NCBI GenBank assembly: GCA_026182355.1
Contig: JAPFBL010001617.1
Span: 3,631,001-3,695,000, forward strand
Source: Hermatobates lingyangjiaoensis
Lineage: Eukaryota; Arthropoda; Insecta; Hemiptera; Hermatobatidae
DNA: 64,000 nucleotides
Direction: 5' to 3'
Shown: positions 25,001 through 37,600 of the stretch, one piece after another
Layout: every line of letters starts with the position of its first letter
How positions within the stretch are numbered: position 1 is the first letter of the stretch
Translations under genes and position numbers: made by a program
The notes under the pieces: generated by a model
Seen by the model: only the letters and a program-made list of their open reading frames with translations
What the model was told of the DNA's origin: nothing
The model's database searches: none

Positions 25001-26553
25001 GTTAGAAATCCATGTTTTTGTTTCCACCATTCATAGCAGTTGATAAAACTCGTATCAGCGTTGACATGGTCCCTATGAATTACTTTAGATTCATAGAATC
25101 AATAGGTAGAACCACCAATTGGCATTTTAACACAAGTAATTTTATACATGCCACCATATGGTTTTATAAGTAATGGGGAATTGATATGTTTATGCCGTCC
25201 ATGTGTGAATAGGGATCTGATCAATCTTATCTTTCATAGAGCGGTATGTCATCAAACAAAACCAGGTTTTCATTTATTTTGTCATTCTTTTCCAATTCTT
25301 AACATACATAATGTAAAGGTTTGTGAATCCAAGATCTTTTGGATGTGTTAGTAAAGAATAGGCTAAATTTGATTTCCTGCCACTACACGGTGGGCCTATA
25401 ATTATAGTCCTCACATTGAATGGAAAGAGTGGACCATTCACTAAAGCTCTTCTTCTTCTTCACTCCCCGCTACATAACTTGTTTAACAACCTTCCTTTCT
25501 ATTCCGCTTGTTAGAAATCCATGTTTTTGTTTTCACTATTCCTGGCACAGTTGATAAAACTTGTTAACCTCGAAGCCTATATAAGCTTCGAGGATAATCA
25601 CACACGTTATTTTTACAGTACATGATAACTCGATGGTGCCAATTGCTGTCAAGAGTATGAAAAAAAAGGTTGAAGAGGGGTAAAAGGAAGAAGACGAAAT
25701 CATTTCGTATACAAAAGCATTACATCATGTTGAATGTTAAATCCCCTCTATTGTTTGACGATTCCATCACAGGAAATCAGTATCACACGTGCACAACAAA
25801 TACAAGTTTTGATCAGAATAATGAAATTCGAGTAACAATTAAAACAGCAGGACATTGACAGACATCGGTTCACTACCGAGATTGCAATAAGATTTCCTCC
25901 CACTAATCTTGACTGGTTTAGGTGCACTTGGCGTTGTTAGCAAAGGGACAACTATTCCTGATAATTGAAGGGAAAATAAACGAATGCAAATAGAGAGGGA
26001 TAAATTTAACGATACCAGTATTTAAACCCTTGTAGATAGGCCGCCCACCTTTTAACTTTGAATTCTACCTCGCTCCATTTTTTTGATACCCTGCCTGCTA
26101 CGAAATATACTTTAGATTCTTTACCTGCTATGACGTTATTACTTCTTTTGACAATAAAGCTTTGTTAAAATGTGACTCATAACTGGTCAAATATAATTAT
26201 TTACTTGTTCAATGTGTTTTCAAGGTTTAATACTGTTGAATCGTCTTGGTCTATGTCTCAAATGGCTTGCAAAGGAGTTCAACCTGACGGTAGTGGTGAC
26301 AAACTCAGCTGTTCTGCCATACGCGGCTGTAAGCAGTGAACATGAATTCGGAGAAAGGGAGGATGGAGAGCAACAAGAGGGAGTACGGCCAGGTCTAGGG
26401 AGAGCATGGTCCCATGTACCTCACCTTCGGTTCTTAGTTGAATCACCGTCACAACCTGCTCATCAACGCTCCCTTACCCTTACCAAGGCTGTTAGATTTC
26501 CTATGAACCAACATTCTCGTAATTTCACTATATGTGCTGAGGGAATCACTTGA
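22048..26553 (+). CDS. RAD51D: DNA repair protein RAD51 homolog 4 (RAD51D), complete, 5 exons
   Basis: RAD51 paralog of the BCDX2 complex, which helps load RAD51 on single-stranded DNA during homologous recombination. Exons: 22048-22194, 22649-22767, 22886-23093, 23776-23959, 26225-26553 (TGA). Phases agree; 328 residues, the same length as the human protein. N-terminal helical region: QALNARNVFTVLDLI. Linker: PTGIKCFDELLEGGLETG. Walker A is GLPSTGKTQ (about 22945). Walker B is KLIIIDSVAALFSP (about 23895-23940). The exon 5 core is TVVVTNSAVL followed by PGLGRAWSHVPHLRFL. The start was chosen at 22048 for length; in-frame ATGs at 21934 and 22060 also exist. Intron 2 is only 118 bp, and upstream acceptors at 22871 would also splice in other phases. 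Intron 4 (2.3 kb) contains Polinton-like debris. Little doubt on identity, some on the start. Confidence 0.93.
24780..25960. mobile_element. Polinton/Maverick-like remnants in RAD51D intron 4
   Basis: On the minus strand, between about 25420 and 25030, broken frames read in order: TIIIGPPCSGRKSNLAYSLL (a P-loop with the Lys displaced), ENLVLFDDI (Walker B-like, 25249-25273) and MNLK...HRDHVNADTSF. This order and the last motif match the A32/FtsK-type packaging ATPase of Polintons and related adinto-like viruses. A piece of the C-terminal motif region is repeated at about 25510-25565. A plus-strand frame at 25670-25858 (TNTSFDQNNEIRVTI) may be a capsid-like fragment, less certain. Frameshifts and stops throughout; an ancient inactive copy. 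Confidence 0.55.
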
Positions 26554-28634
26554 TTCAAAAAATCTAATTGTTAACAAATAATTGGACGTGTTTATGGTTA
26601 AGTAAATAAAATATTTGTTTTAAGTAACCAATTTATTAAAAAAAAGAAAGAATTTCTGTAGAGATCAATTTGAATAAAAAATTTCGTTTAAAACTAATAA
26701 AGACATGCTCCATTTTCAACTCCGATTGGTAGAACAATAATGAAACAAAGTGTCATTAATTTCTAATATACAAACAATTAAATTTAATCAAACATATAAA
26801 CATATTTAACACTGAGAACCATTGTAGTCAGTAACAATGCTTCACCATAATTTAGTGTTAAAAACTAAAGATAACTAATAGTTCAATTTTTCAAGTCTTT
26901 TTGTGCTTAAATTAATGATAATGGACATTTGTTTCAGACATTCTTGAAAGTTTTGTGAAGAAACATAACATTTTTCAATAATATTAAATGTGAATAAAAT
27001 AATCAACATAAATTATTCTGTATCACCTATCACCCGTTTGTACTTATAACAGCACCGGTCAAAGCAGAAGTCTTAAAATCTCCTAACCGAAGTTAAATGG
27101 TTCAGTTATAGACTTACAATCCCTCTCTCCTAACTCATAAAGTTTGGTATTTTAAGTAAACTAAAAAATGGTAACAATGTATGATTTCTTCCAGACACTA
27201 TAAACATCTAATAATCAAAACATGCCTTTAAAATATCAAAAACCTAACATATTACTACTAACTAACTAACCAAGGCCTAATAATAACTACTTAAACAAAA
27301 AGACATAATGTATCAGTTTTGGGTGCTCTGTTAACAAGTGGAATTGAGTTTCTGAACAAATTTAAAGCTAAATGGGTTAACTAGACTATCAATTAAAGTC
27401 TTTTCCAGAAACCGTCATGATTTGCAAGTTTGTTGAGTCTCTTTTCCTTCCTTAAATTAACGCCAGTCGGAATTAGTTCTGAAGAATTGAATCTCCTTTT
27501 ATTTTCATTTTTGGTTAAAAAATAACCCTTTAGAATATGACACTACAACATATAAACAAATAGCAATTATATTACAGAGATCACTCATTTCACATAGAAC
27601 TTACTAGTGATTAATTAATAACATAAGACTATTTAGAAACTAAACTTTTCAGGTGAGGTAATACAACATACTTTTAAAACTAGGAGGAACTTAAGAGTAT
27701 TACGGAAAGGAAGATAGCCTACTTAAAGGCAGCGTACTTGTATATGGAGTGTAAACTGTAAACACTTTTTTGCAAGAGTTCATAGATTCAATAAAAATTT
27801 GTACATTTTCAAATATCATATCTACACTATTTGTGCTTGTAGGATACGCAAGATGAAAGTTGTATACTCAACTGGAAATAAAACGCTATGAAACAATATT
27901 ATCTATCAATAGTACGAAGCAAATATAAACATGTGAGATTTAAAGAAGAAAAAAACCAGATTGGGTTCTTTACACCAGCTATTCGCACACGACTAACCAT
28001 CACGCGCGAGTAAGAGGTGATTTTCATACTACAAGCATAATTTGTCCCAGGGAAAATAAACATAAACAGTTTAGGAGCAATATCACCTTAGGCCTACTGC
28101 TGGAAATGTTATTTTCACACAATGCCATTTCATAACAGTCCAGGTTGTTATGGACGGCCATACGACCCTCAAGTGAATGACAGATTACTATTTTTTGATT
28201 GGATACTGTTCTCATAAGATTCAACCCGTTGATAGAAATTCATGAGTTCATTAATATCTCATTTCAGTTAAAACCTTAACTGAAGGTTAAGGTACTACTC
28301 TTCAGTGTGTTTGACATGAAGAAGTTTACATGGTCAATTCTACCTCTAAGTTCAAAGCAGTTTTTTTTTAAAAAATAATTGTTGCATGTAATTGTAATTG
28401 AATTTCTTGAAATTTGTATTTATATTAGTTTTTGAATTTTAAATGACATCGGCATGATATATTGCTATCTCAATGGTGAAATGTTCCATAAACTGGAAGT
28501 TCATTTTCTTGTGACTTTTCATTTCTCTAACGCTTCAAGAGTACGTTTAATATGGTAAGAACTATACAAAAATAATGAAAGTTCAAAGTTCCCTATTTAA
28601 CAGTTTACTTAATTATCCACTATCATCACTTCAA
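26554..28634. other. Tail-to-tail spacer between RAD51D and CHK2
   Basis: AT-rich, with no exon, recognisable transposon or strong repeat. Contains the 3' UTRs of both genes. Confidence 0.55.
26605..26610 (+). promoter_or_regulatory. Candidate poly(A) signal for RAD51D
   Basis: AATAAA 52 bp after the RAD51D stop codon, well placed for a short 3' UTR. Confidence 0.6.
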
Positions 28635-31600
28635 TTAAGACTTAAATAACTCTTCTCCGTCGTTCTCTCTTGATCTGCACCTATGTTTCTCATTTCCAAT
28701 CAGTTCATGATAAACCGCCTTCATTTTTCCATCCTGTATAGAAACAGAAAACTAACGTAACAATTATGTAATAGCTATATTAAATTATAGTTCTTAAAAA
28801 CAAATATAAATTCATTTTGGGAAAAAGTATTAAAAGTTTCCACAAATATCTTTATAAAAAATGGCGCGTTTTTGGAACACGTAATGTTCTTCTTCAGGTT
28901 ACATCAGCAGTAAGAGAAGTTAGGAATACCTTCTCTCATCAACTTTTTAATATTTTCCCAAAATGATCGAACACGACAAAAAATTGATTATTTGAACAAA
29001 TATATATTTTATATAACAAATATTTTAAAAAACTGAAGTAATGAAGAAAAACTGAAAGAAAAAAATGAAGTAATCTTTGTTAATATGAACAATTTCAACA
29101 CCCCTATACCTTCTTATTAAACGATATGAATGCCTTTTATTATTAAAACAATTAAGGTGTTTAAACCTTTTAAAATTATTGTTTAGTAAAATTGAAAAAA
29201 AAAGTGCAGCACAATTTATCTGTGTAATTACGATTTCTTATCGAGAATATTTTCTTCGATCAGACTTATATACAATTTGTTGTATCTCAGACTTCAAAAA
29301 TAATTACAAATATAAAGAACTATAATAGTATCAAGATTATTACTAGTTCGCACATAGGGTTATGTAAAAAAAGAAATGAGCCGATTTGTCGCTGTATTTT
29401 AAAGGAAAGGCAAGAGCCAGGCTACAGAGAAAGGCAAGCATCTAATCATGATCAAATTTTATTTCCATCTAACATGTGTTTATTGTAGCCCGTATCTCCA
29501 GTATAGGCAACGTAAATGCAAATAAGAGAATTCTCCTCGACGCATCCAAACAAAAAGAGGTTTACACTTAAATTCAAACCATCAGGAGCAATCTAGCTGA
29601 AAAATGAAACAAGCAAATGTGCTTACATTGAAGTGAGTCAGTTTTAGAACATACCGATATGTTTCTGTTACTAACTTCTTGATATGACATTAAACAAATT
29701 GGCATTTAAACTTGTCCGAATTGAATAAAGAATGATGAATTGTTCATAAAACAACGTAAAATAAACAGTGTCGTTATAATAAATAAATATTTTTACCATA
29801 AACCATGGATGAATTATTGCAGATAGCATATCAGGACGTTCCGACGGTTGAACTACCGTCATAGAAGAAACAAGCTGTGAAGCAATCTTGCTGATGTTAT
29901 TCCATTTACTAGAACGAACGATATCCCCATTCACTATTTGTTTCCACACAGATCTGCCTGGTATATTCAGAAAAGGAAGCTCACCACTTAAACTGTACAA
30001 ATAAATGCAATGTTCTCATCTACAATAAATGAATCACTTGCATAAATAAAACAATCTGGAGTGGCCTACACTCAATTTTACTATAAGTAAACATAATATC
30101 AAACTCGTTTAACATCAACTGATGTTTTTGCTGTTTAAATTTAAATCAATATGTATCATTTGTTTACGCTGGGCTGAAATCATTTTATTAGTTATAATTA
30201 CTGTGAAACCCGTGATGAATCTGACATCTTACTGACGGCCTGAAACTCATCGCACTGGTACGCTCCGCAGCCAGAGCTGTCTACTGTCTATGCCGTTGTT
30301 GAAACTAAATTGAACTTCAGCTTTCATGTTCATTAATGAACTTTGTAAATGGAGATAGAGATGTGTCCCTCACTTCTATAGTTTTAGGTATGATTGGACA
30401 GAAATCTTTGTCCTTTCCAAGATTGACTTGAATACAGATATAATGTGGTCAAGGGTTTCTACCTCGTCTAGACACAGACTTTGCATTCTTTGTATAATGT
30501 CAAATACAGCTTCCATTCATAGTAGTTAAGTAAACAAATTCAAACACATGTTCTACATACATTGTTAAATCCTCCCTTTGAAGATATAATCTTCCTTACA
30601 AATTAAATACACTTGGAAAGCTATTTAAAATAAATTGAATCTGGCTTTTTCAGACATCCTTTAACTGCTTTCTTCTTGATTTATTTGTCTCCGAGACATA
30701 AATGAAGAGTTTACAGGCAAATATATGATTGATAGAGCCAGCAATGAAGCTTGACAACTGCACAAATACCTTTAGAAATGGCACATCAATTCGTAATTAT
30801 AGAAAAGTATGTATCAACCGTTACTCAATGTAGAACAGATACTGGAATTAACCGCGGTAAGGACAGAAAGAAAAAACAGAAGGAAAAAAACTTTTCTTTT
30901 TAGGAAAAGTAACACAAATACTTAGCTGTCGGTTATCACTGAAGTTTTATAGCGTCGGATATGTAATGCAAGTTAATATATACATAATACAGGTTAATAA
31001 TATACTATGTGCATATATTTTATACTTCCTTCCACAGGTTACCAACAAAAAATATTAAATTTTCAGGTTTGGATCTGCAGTAATTGAAATCTTTAAAAGA
31101 CAAGTAAGTGTTTTTATTTATTTATTGTAACACCCACACAATAACGAGATACAAAAAAATCGATAGACGTATTATGATATTCTGTTTTAATTAGTTTAGG
31201 TCCAAACTGAAAATGTATTCCGGCAAACCAAAAATGACATCATACATGCTCTTACCGTCTGTCTTTCATAAAATAATATATTTATACACTAAATATAAAT
31301 GGTCCAAAGGAAAAACTGAATGTGAGACAAAAAAAAACCTTGTCTCAAGGTCAAAAAATTGCTGGGAAGATTCGGAAGTGGACGTACAATGACTCATGAT
31401 ATGATCAGGTCAAACTATGACATTTAACATTAAACGTGTTTCTGTTGCAATTGGAGAACGTTTTTTAGCACCTATTGACATTTTGTCTATTTAAAAGGGG
31501 TTTTAATAAGGGAGGAAGAGAAGTTATGTTATTAATTTCATCATAAAGAATTCAGGGAGCAAAATTTTAACGCCCTCAAAAACATATAAAATTTCTAGGA

Positions 31601-34600
31601 TGGACAAGATAAAAATGGATATAAGCAGTACTTATTAGTGGGTTTTCTAGTTACATTAAACCTAACTTTTTAGGCAATCTAAGGACATCTAAGAAGAGCA
31701 TTTACAATTTACTTCTTCCATTTTGAATTAGATTGTCGTCACTAATGGATTTTATTTTGTTATAAAGTGTTCTCACCAGTTAAATAAAAATTATTTTACC
31801 TTTAAGTATTATACTTCGAAGCCTACTAACAAATTAAATCATACTAAAATAATATTCAATTACCAAATGAACAACATAATTCCTAGACTCCAAACATCGA
31901 CTTTAGGGGAATAACTTGTAGAATCGTGCGAAGTAAGTACTTCAGGTGCAGCAAACATTAAGGTTCCACAAGTTGTACGAAGGTCAGTGCAAGAATCAAT
32001 GACCTTAGCTAAACCAAAATCGCTAACCTTAGCCACCCATCCATCACCTCCTCCTACTAATTTTCTTTTGTGAAGAAGTACATTGGCTGGCTGAAAAAAA
32101 TATCCATATTTTGAAACCGGTTACTAAACTCATGAACGACATTTTAATTTAAGAATAATAAGCCCACTAACAAAAACACATTGTGACAGTTTTTGAATAT
32201 ATATAAACTAAATTTACAGAGAGAATACACATAAAAGAGATCACAAAAACTCACTACTATATTTTGACTGATGTGAGTTTTTATGATTTCTTTTATGTGT
32301 GTTCTTTCTGTGAATTTAGTTTATTTAGTTCTTCAGGTAAATAATACAAAACTTTTTCTTCTTAGTATAAAGTGCTTTTAAAGTTCTCATGCTTCGAGGA
32401 TCACTCTATAGTTGAAGAACTTTTGTTTCTTAGAATAACTTCTCCAGTGTTAAAACAATTCCTATGAACTACTTCATACTGATTTGGTGCACCGGCAGAT
32501 AGATTAAGGTTAAGACTTTTTTAGCCTCCTAATTTTGACCTTGAATCCTATTTACTATTCCTATCAGGGCTGTGAATCGGAAGAAATCAGCCGACTCCGA
32601 CTCATCACCTATTTATTACTTGTGTACATGAAAATGGCATAAAATGATAAAACATGATTAATTAGTCCAAGCAGAAATTTTCCCCTCTGGAGAAAAATAC
32701 TACCAATGTCCTTGATAGGACATTGATGGTAGAATACAAAATGTCTAGCGTAATACAAAATATCTGGCCTTGCCTGTTCAGTGTTTACTTTACTATAAGT
32801 AAATATAATATCAAACTTCTTGGTTATTTAATGTCCTATTTGGACATAATATAAATGCCAATATAGGAGTTGTTTATTAGTCTTTCATTCCTGGTGGCCG
32901 ATTCAGTCAAGGTCCTTGTCTATAAGGAGGTTATTCGTTTGGCTAGGACTTATGGATGGTCTGTCTGGTTTAAAGCTGTACCAACGAACAAGACTTCTAT
33001 CCAGATCGTTCAGAAAAAGTGTGTTCGCATTATAGCCAGGGTTTCCTGGTACGCCCGAAATGTGTTTATTCACTATGATTTGAATCATAGATAGTTACAT
33101 CACCCGACTTACTACCAATGAAGACAATAAACTACCTACTCATTCAAACCTCCTTGTTTAAGCTCTTAATCCTGCCACCAACCTTTCTCAATTTCGCTGA
33201 TCAATTACTTCATCCACCGACCACTTTTTCAATCCATGACTGAAAACAGTTTGCACTATGGAAAACTATAACTAACAGGACCACATGACCGCGAATATGA
33301 CATCATTAATATACAGATGAACTTAATGTCGAACATAAATTACTGACAGTCAAATGACATCAGTTATTCATTACTGACCGCGAATATGACATCATTAATA
33401 TACAGAACTTAACGTCCAACATAAATTACTGACATCAAAGTTATAGTAGCACAGTAATCAAGCAGTAGAAGGCCTCTCGTCTGGAACTGCAAGTTATGAC
33501 GTCCATTATAGTGCGTGGTTATAATAGTTGGTCGTTGGATTCCTGGTGGTAGTGTAGATAATAATTGAACCAGTTATCAATATAAAAGCTTATTTTGGTA
33601 TATCACACAACTGAAACATATAGTATCCTTGGCATTATCACAGCAGTAATAATACTTTTGTGTTATATACGAAATTTTCCTGTACGAAACAATCTTTTAC
33701 AGGAGAACATGACTTTTGTGCCCTTAGCCAGTGGATCTCATTCATGACTGTGTGAAGCATTACATGGCCAGTAGATCTGTCACATTTAATGATGTTTATC
33801 TGACCACCTATTAGATTGAAGAATTAAGCCAAAGTTTTCGTTTGGAGACTTCAAAATATTCCCATTTATTTTGATAAATGCCAGAAACATACAACAAAAA
33901 ATATCACCGAGAAATTTGTTTAAAGTTATTATCCGTTTTGTAATATAGAAAAACAGGGTCCATTCTATATACTACAATACGAGTATTACCCAAAGATAAT
34001 ACAATTAGTAAACACAAGCAAATATACATCTGATATTAAATTGTATTCAAGGGTGCAACATATAGATTGATTAGAGTATTTTGTTAGACAAATATCATAC
34101 CATGGAAAGCATAAAAATTATAAGTTTGATTTGCGTAAATTTTTTAAATGTAAAATTCTAATCTTCTTACACCTCATATAACGACATTTAATCATTTCAA
34201 ATTATTTCATTAAGCCTTTAAACATCAATTTTATTTCAGTCTATAAAGTTACCAAAAATTCTAAGTCAATGTAAACAAATCTGACAGGTAGCAGGTGATC
34301 CATTAGTCCGGGATGGATATTCGGTTATTATAGATTTACTGCACTTGGCGGTAATTGAAAGTTTACGAATTTTTTTTTATGAATTGCTATTATTATTATT
34401 ATCATTATTATTACAAAGTACTAATTCTTATTATTAGCCACCTGTCATCTGTTTTATAATGATAATAAGATGAGCTCGAATCTAAGCTGGAGTCGGAGTC
34501 GGAATCGGCTGTTAAAAAATAGAGGAGTCGAATAGGTCCGACTCCACAGCCCTGATTCCTATACCCTTTAAATCTTATTAAACCTTCTCCTATTGTGTTA

Positions 34601-37600
34601 TTTAACCTCTCTTAAAACATCATTTTCCTATTCTATTACATTATATCCTTTTATACTTTTTTTTATATCCTTTTATACACCTTCTGATGTAATATTTTTT
34701 CATTTTTTTCTGAAGATAATTCTTTTCACTTTTATTTCTTTCCTTCATCTCTTCACCCTGTATAATCTTATATGAATGTATTATAAGGTTCGTTTATCCT
34801 TATGAAACATGCCACTAGGCCAATCCCTATTTCGATTAAGCCCTGATAGAAGGAAATTGGATCGCAACATCGAATCTCTAAGTCAGAAGATCGTGAATGC
34901 TGAGACTGCGGTTCATTTCAATGAAACATGTCTTAAGGAAGATCCGGTACTTATCTACACTACTTTTTATATATATATTCAATGGAAACATGAAAAAGTT
35001 CTAATGTCTTTCGAGGTAGTTAGATGTCAACGAACTTTTCCATCAATTTCTGTTCTTGACTAGATGACCCAGAAAGGCCTTAAAACTTTTTTATTTTTCT
35101 ATTGAATTTGTGATTTCTTAAATTGTGGAGTTACGTATGTTACTGTGACATGCCTGCATATATACATCGTAAAATCAGTATCTATCTAAAATTCATCAGA
35201 TAAATAAAAAAAAATTATTTGTTAGTTGTTCTACTCTACTTTAAACAAATTAAAGATGTGCAAACAATACAATACAGTATTGTACTCAGAAAACAATACC
35301 TCAAAAAAAGCTCTTTATATAATGAGTAGTTTTAAATCCTAGGAAACTTACTTTCAGATCTCTATGGGATATATTGTTATGGTGTAGATAATGTACAGCT
35401 GAGAAAACTTGGTAGAACACTAACTTTGCTTCCTGGTCAGACAGAACTTTTACTTTTGTTATATGATCATGTAAATCACCGTCAGGCATGAACTCCAAAA
35501 CCATGTAAAATGCACTTGGGCAATCAAAAACTTTAAACAATTTAACTATATTAGGCTGAAACAAATTCACATTTAAACAACATCAATGGGAAGGAAATCA
35601 CATTAAACAAATTAAATTGGTAATATAAACACTTCACTGTTTGTAATCACTGAAGTTTTATAGCATCAGATATGTAATGCAAGCTAATATATATATATAT
35701 ACTGCAGGTTAATAATATACTATATACATGTATTTTATACTTCCTTCCACCGGTTACTAACATAAAATATTAAATTTTCAGGTTTGGATCTGCAGTAATT
35801 GAAATCTTTAAAAGACAAGTAAGTGTTTTTATTTATTTATTGTAACACCCACATAATAACGGGATACAAACAAATCGATAGAGGTATTATGGTATTGTAT
35901 TTTAACTAGTACAGTCCAAACTGAGTCCATTTCACGTGATACAGACGATACTATTTCTTTTTCAAACTATTCTGTTGATTAAGACAATATAGTGGACAAA
36001 AAACCTAACAATTAACTGAACTTAAGACATGTAAATATTTCCAGTTATCAAGGTGAAGTATGAAAAAATCTGATGTGGTTTACACTCAACTTTACTATAA
36101 ACATACATAATATTACTCGTTGACAATCAACTGAGTTTTGCTTTTATTTTAATGTAACTAGTGTGCAGATATATTAAATGCATAGATAATCAATAATTAT
36201 TTCTTTATCTTAATAATTATATCTATTTTAACTAGTTATAACAAATTTGCAAAAATTGATCTAAAACAACTTACGATGTTATTATTATTAGTTCCGATCT
36301 CACAGGAAAGTAAACGATATGTAACGTTTACTTTCGATACTCACGGTAACGAAAATACGTTTCGTTTGTTACCCAGTCCCAGTTCAAATACGTTCCATTT
36401 GGATTATGTAACTCACCAGCAGTGTTCGAACGATATGTGTGCAACATTTTCCGAAAATTAGTTCAAGAGAGTATTGTTTTGAACTATTTAGACGATTTGA
36501 TAGTGCCAGTCATTTCCGAATAAGATTCCTTAGAGAAATTACAAAAATGTTTAAAACAGCAGAAGAAAATGGCTGTAGGAACTACAGTAATGAAGTTGAA
36601 TTTTTAAGGCACAGGACTAAAAAAGGTTTAGTCATGCCATCTGCAGCGAAGAGTCGTACTGTTGCAAATTTTCCAGACCCAAAAAATGTAAAAAAGTTCA
36701 AGAATATTTGGGAATTTCTCGATACATTAGAAAGTTTATACCCCATTACTCTATAGTTGCGAAACCGCTGAGCGACCTCACCAAAAAGAACAGTAAATAT
36801 GCCTTTGAAGAAGAACAGCGTTCTTCAAATCTCATTTCTCTCATTTGCTGCTAGAGAAATTATAAACTCAAGACCCTTATTGAAAATTTATAACCCTACT
36901 TATGAGGCAGAATTGCATACAGATGCGTATAAGGATGGTGTTGCCGCTTGTATCCTACAACGCTATCCCGATGATAAACAGTGTCATTCAGTATACTATT
37001 CAAGTAAAAAGACATCTCCAGTGGAAGAAAAATGGTGTAGCTACGAGTTAGAAGCCTACACCATTGTTGCTTGAAGACTTTGATTATAAAATAGTGCATC
37101 ACGCTGGTGTACGTAACATTTGGTACCCAAATGCGTCACGTGGATGCATTCAGTCGCAACCCGGTACTTACGACAATCGTAGTGGACGATGTCATAACTT
37201 CCAAAGTTAAAAGTGGTCAAACCAGGTATGAACACTTGTGACAAAGCAACTGCTACGCGATGGTAGTTCTCACGATGACTGTAAACAAGACATTTTGTCC
37301 AAATTTAAAGACGGAAATGAGTTGTTAGTGGCTCTCACGAGTATGGAGTTCGAAGTAATAGGTAACTCTCACGAAAAGGGACACTATGCGGTGAAGCCCA
37401 GTGGAAAGGAAGAAGCAAGAGTATTTTATACCGAACGTGACAGAAAAGACTAGCAGCATAATTTCAAATTGTATCAAGTATCTTGGGATCGAAAAAAATC
37501 ACAAAGAAGGATGGTTTGTTACACCCGTTGGACAAAGGAGATGGTCCTCTACAGACTTACCATTTGGATTACCTTGGATCTTTGGAGTCGACAAACAAAA

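Noticed and set aside
26212..26224. RAD51D exon 5 starting at the ATG of a longer open frame
   Set aside because: The frame before 26225 is intron; TTCAAG|GTTTAATACTG gives the correct phase with exon 4.
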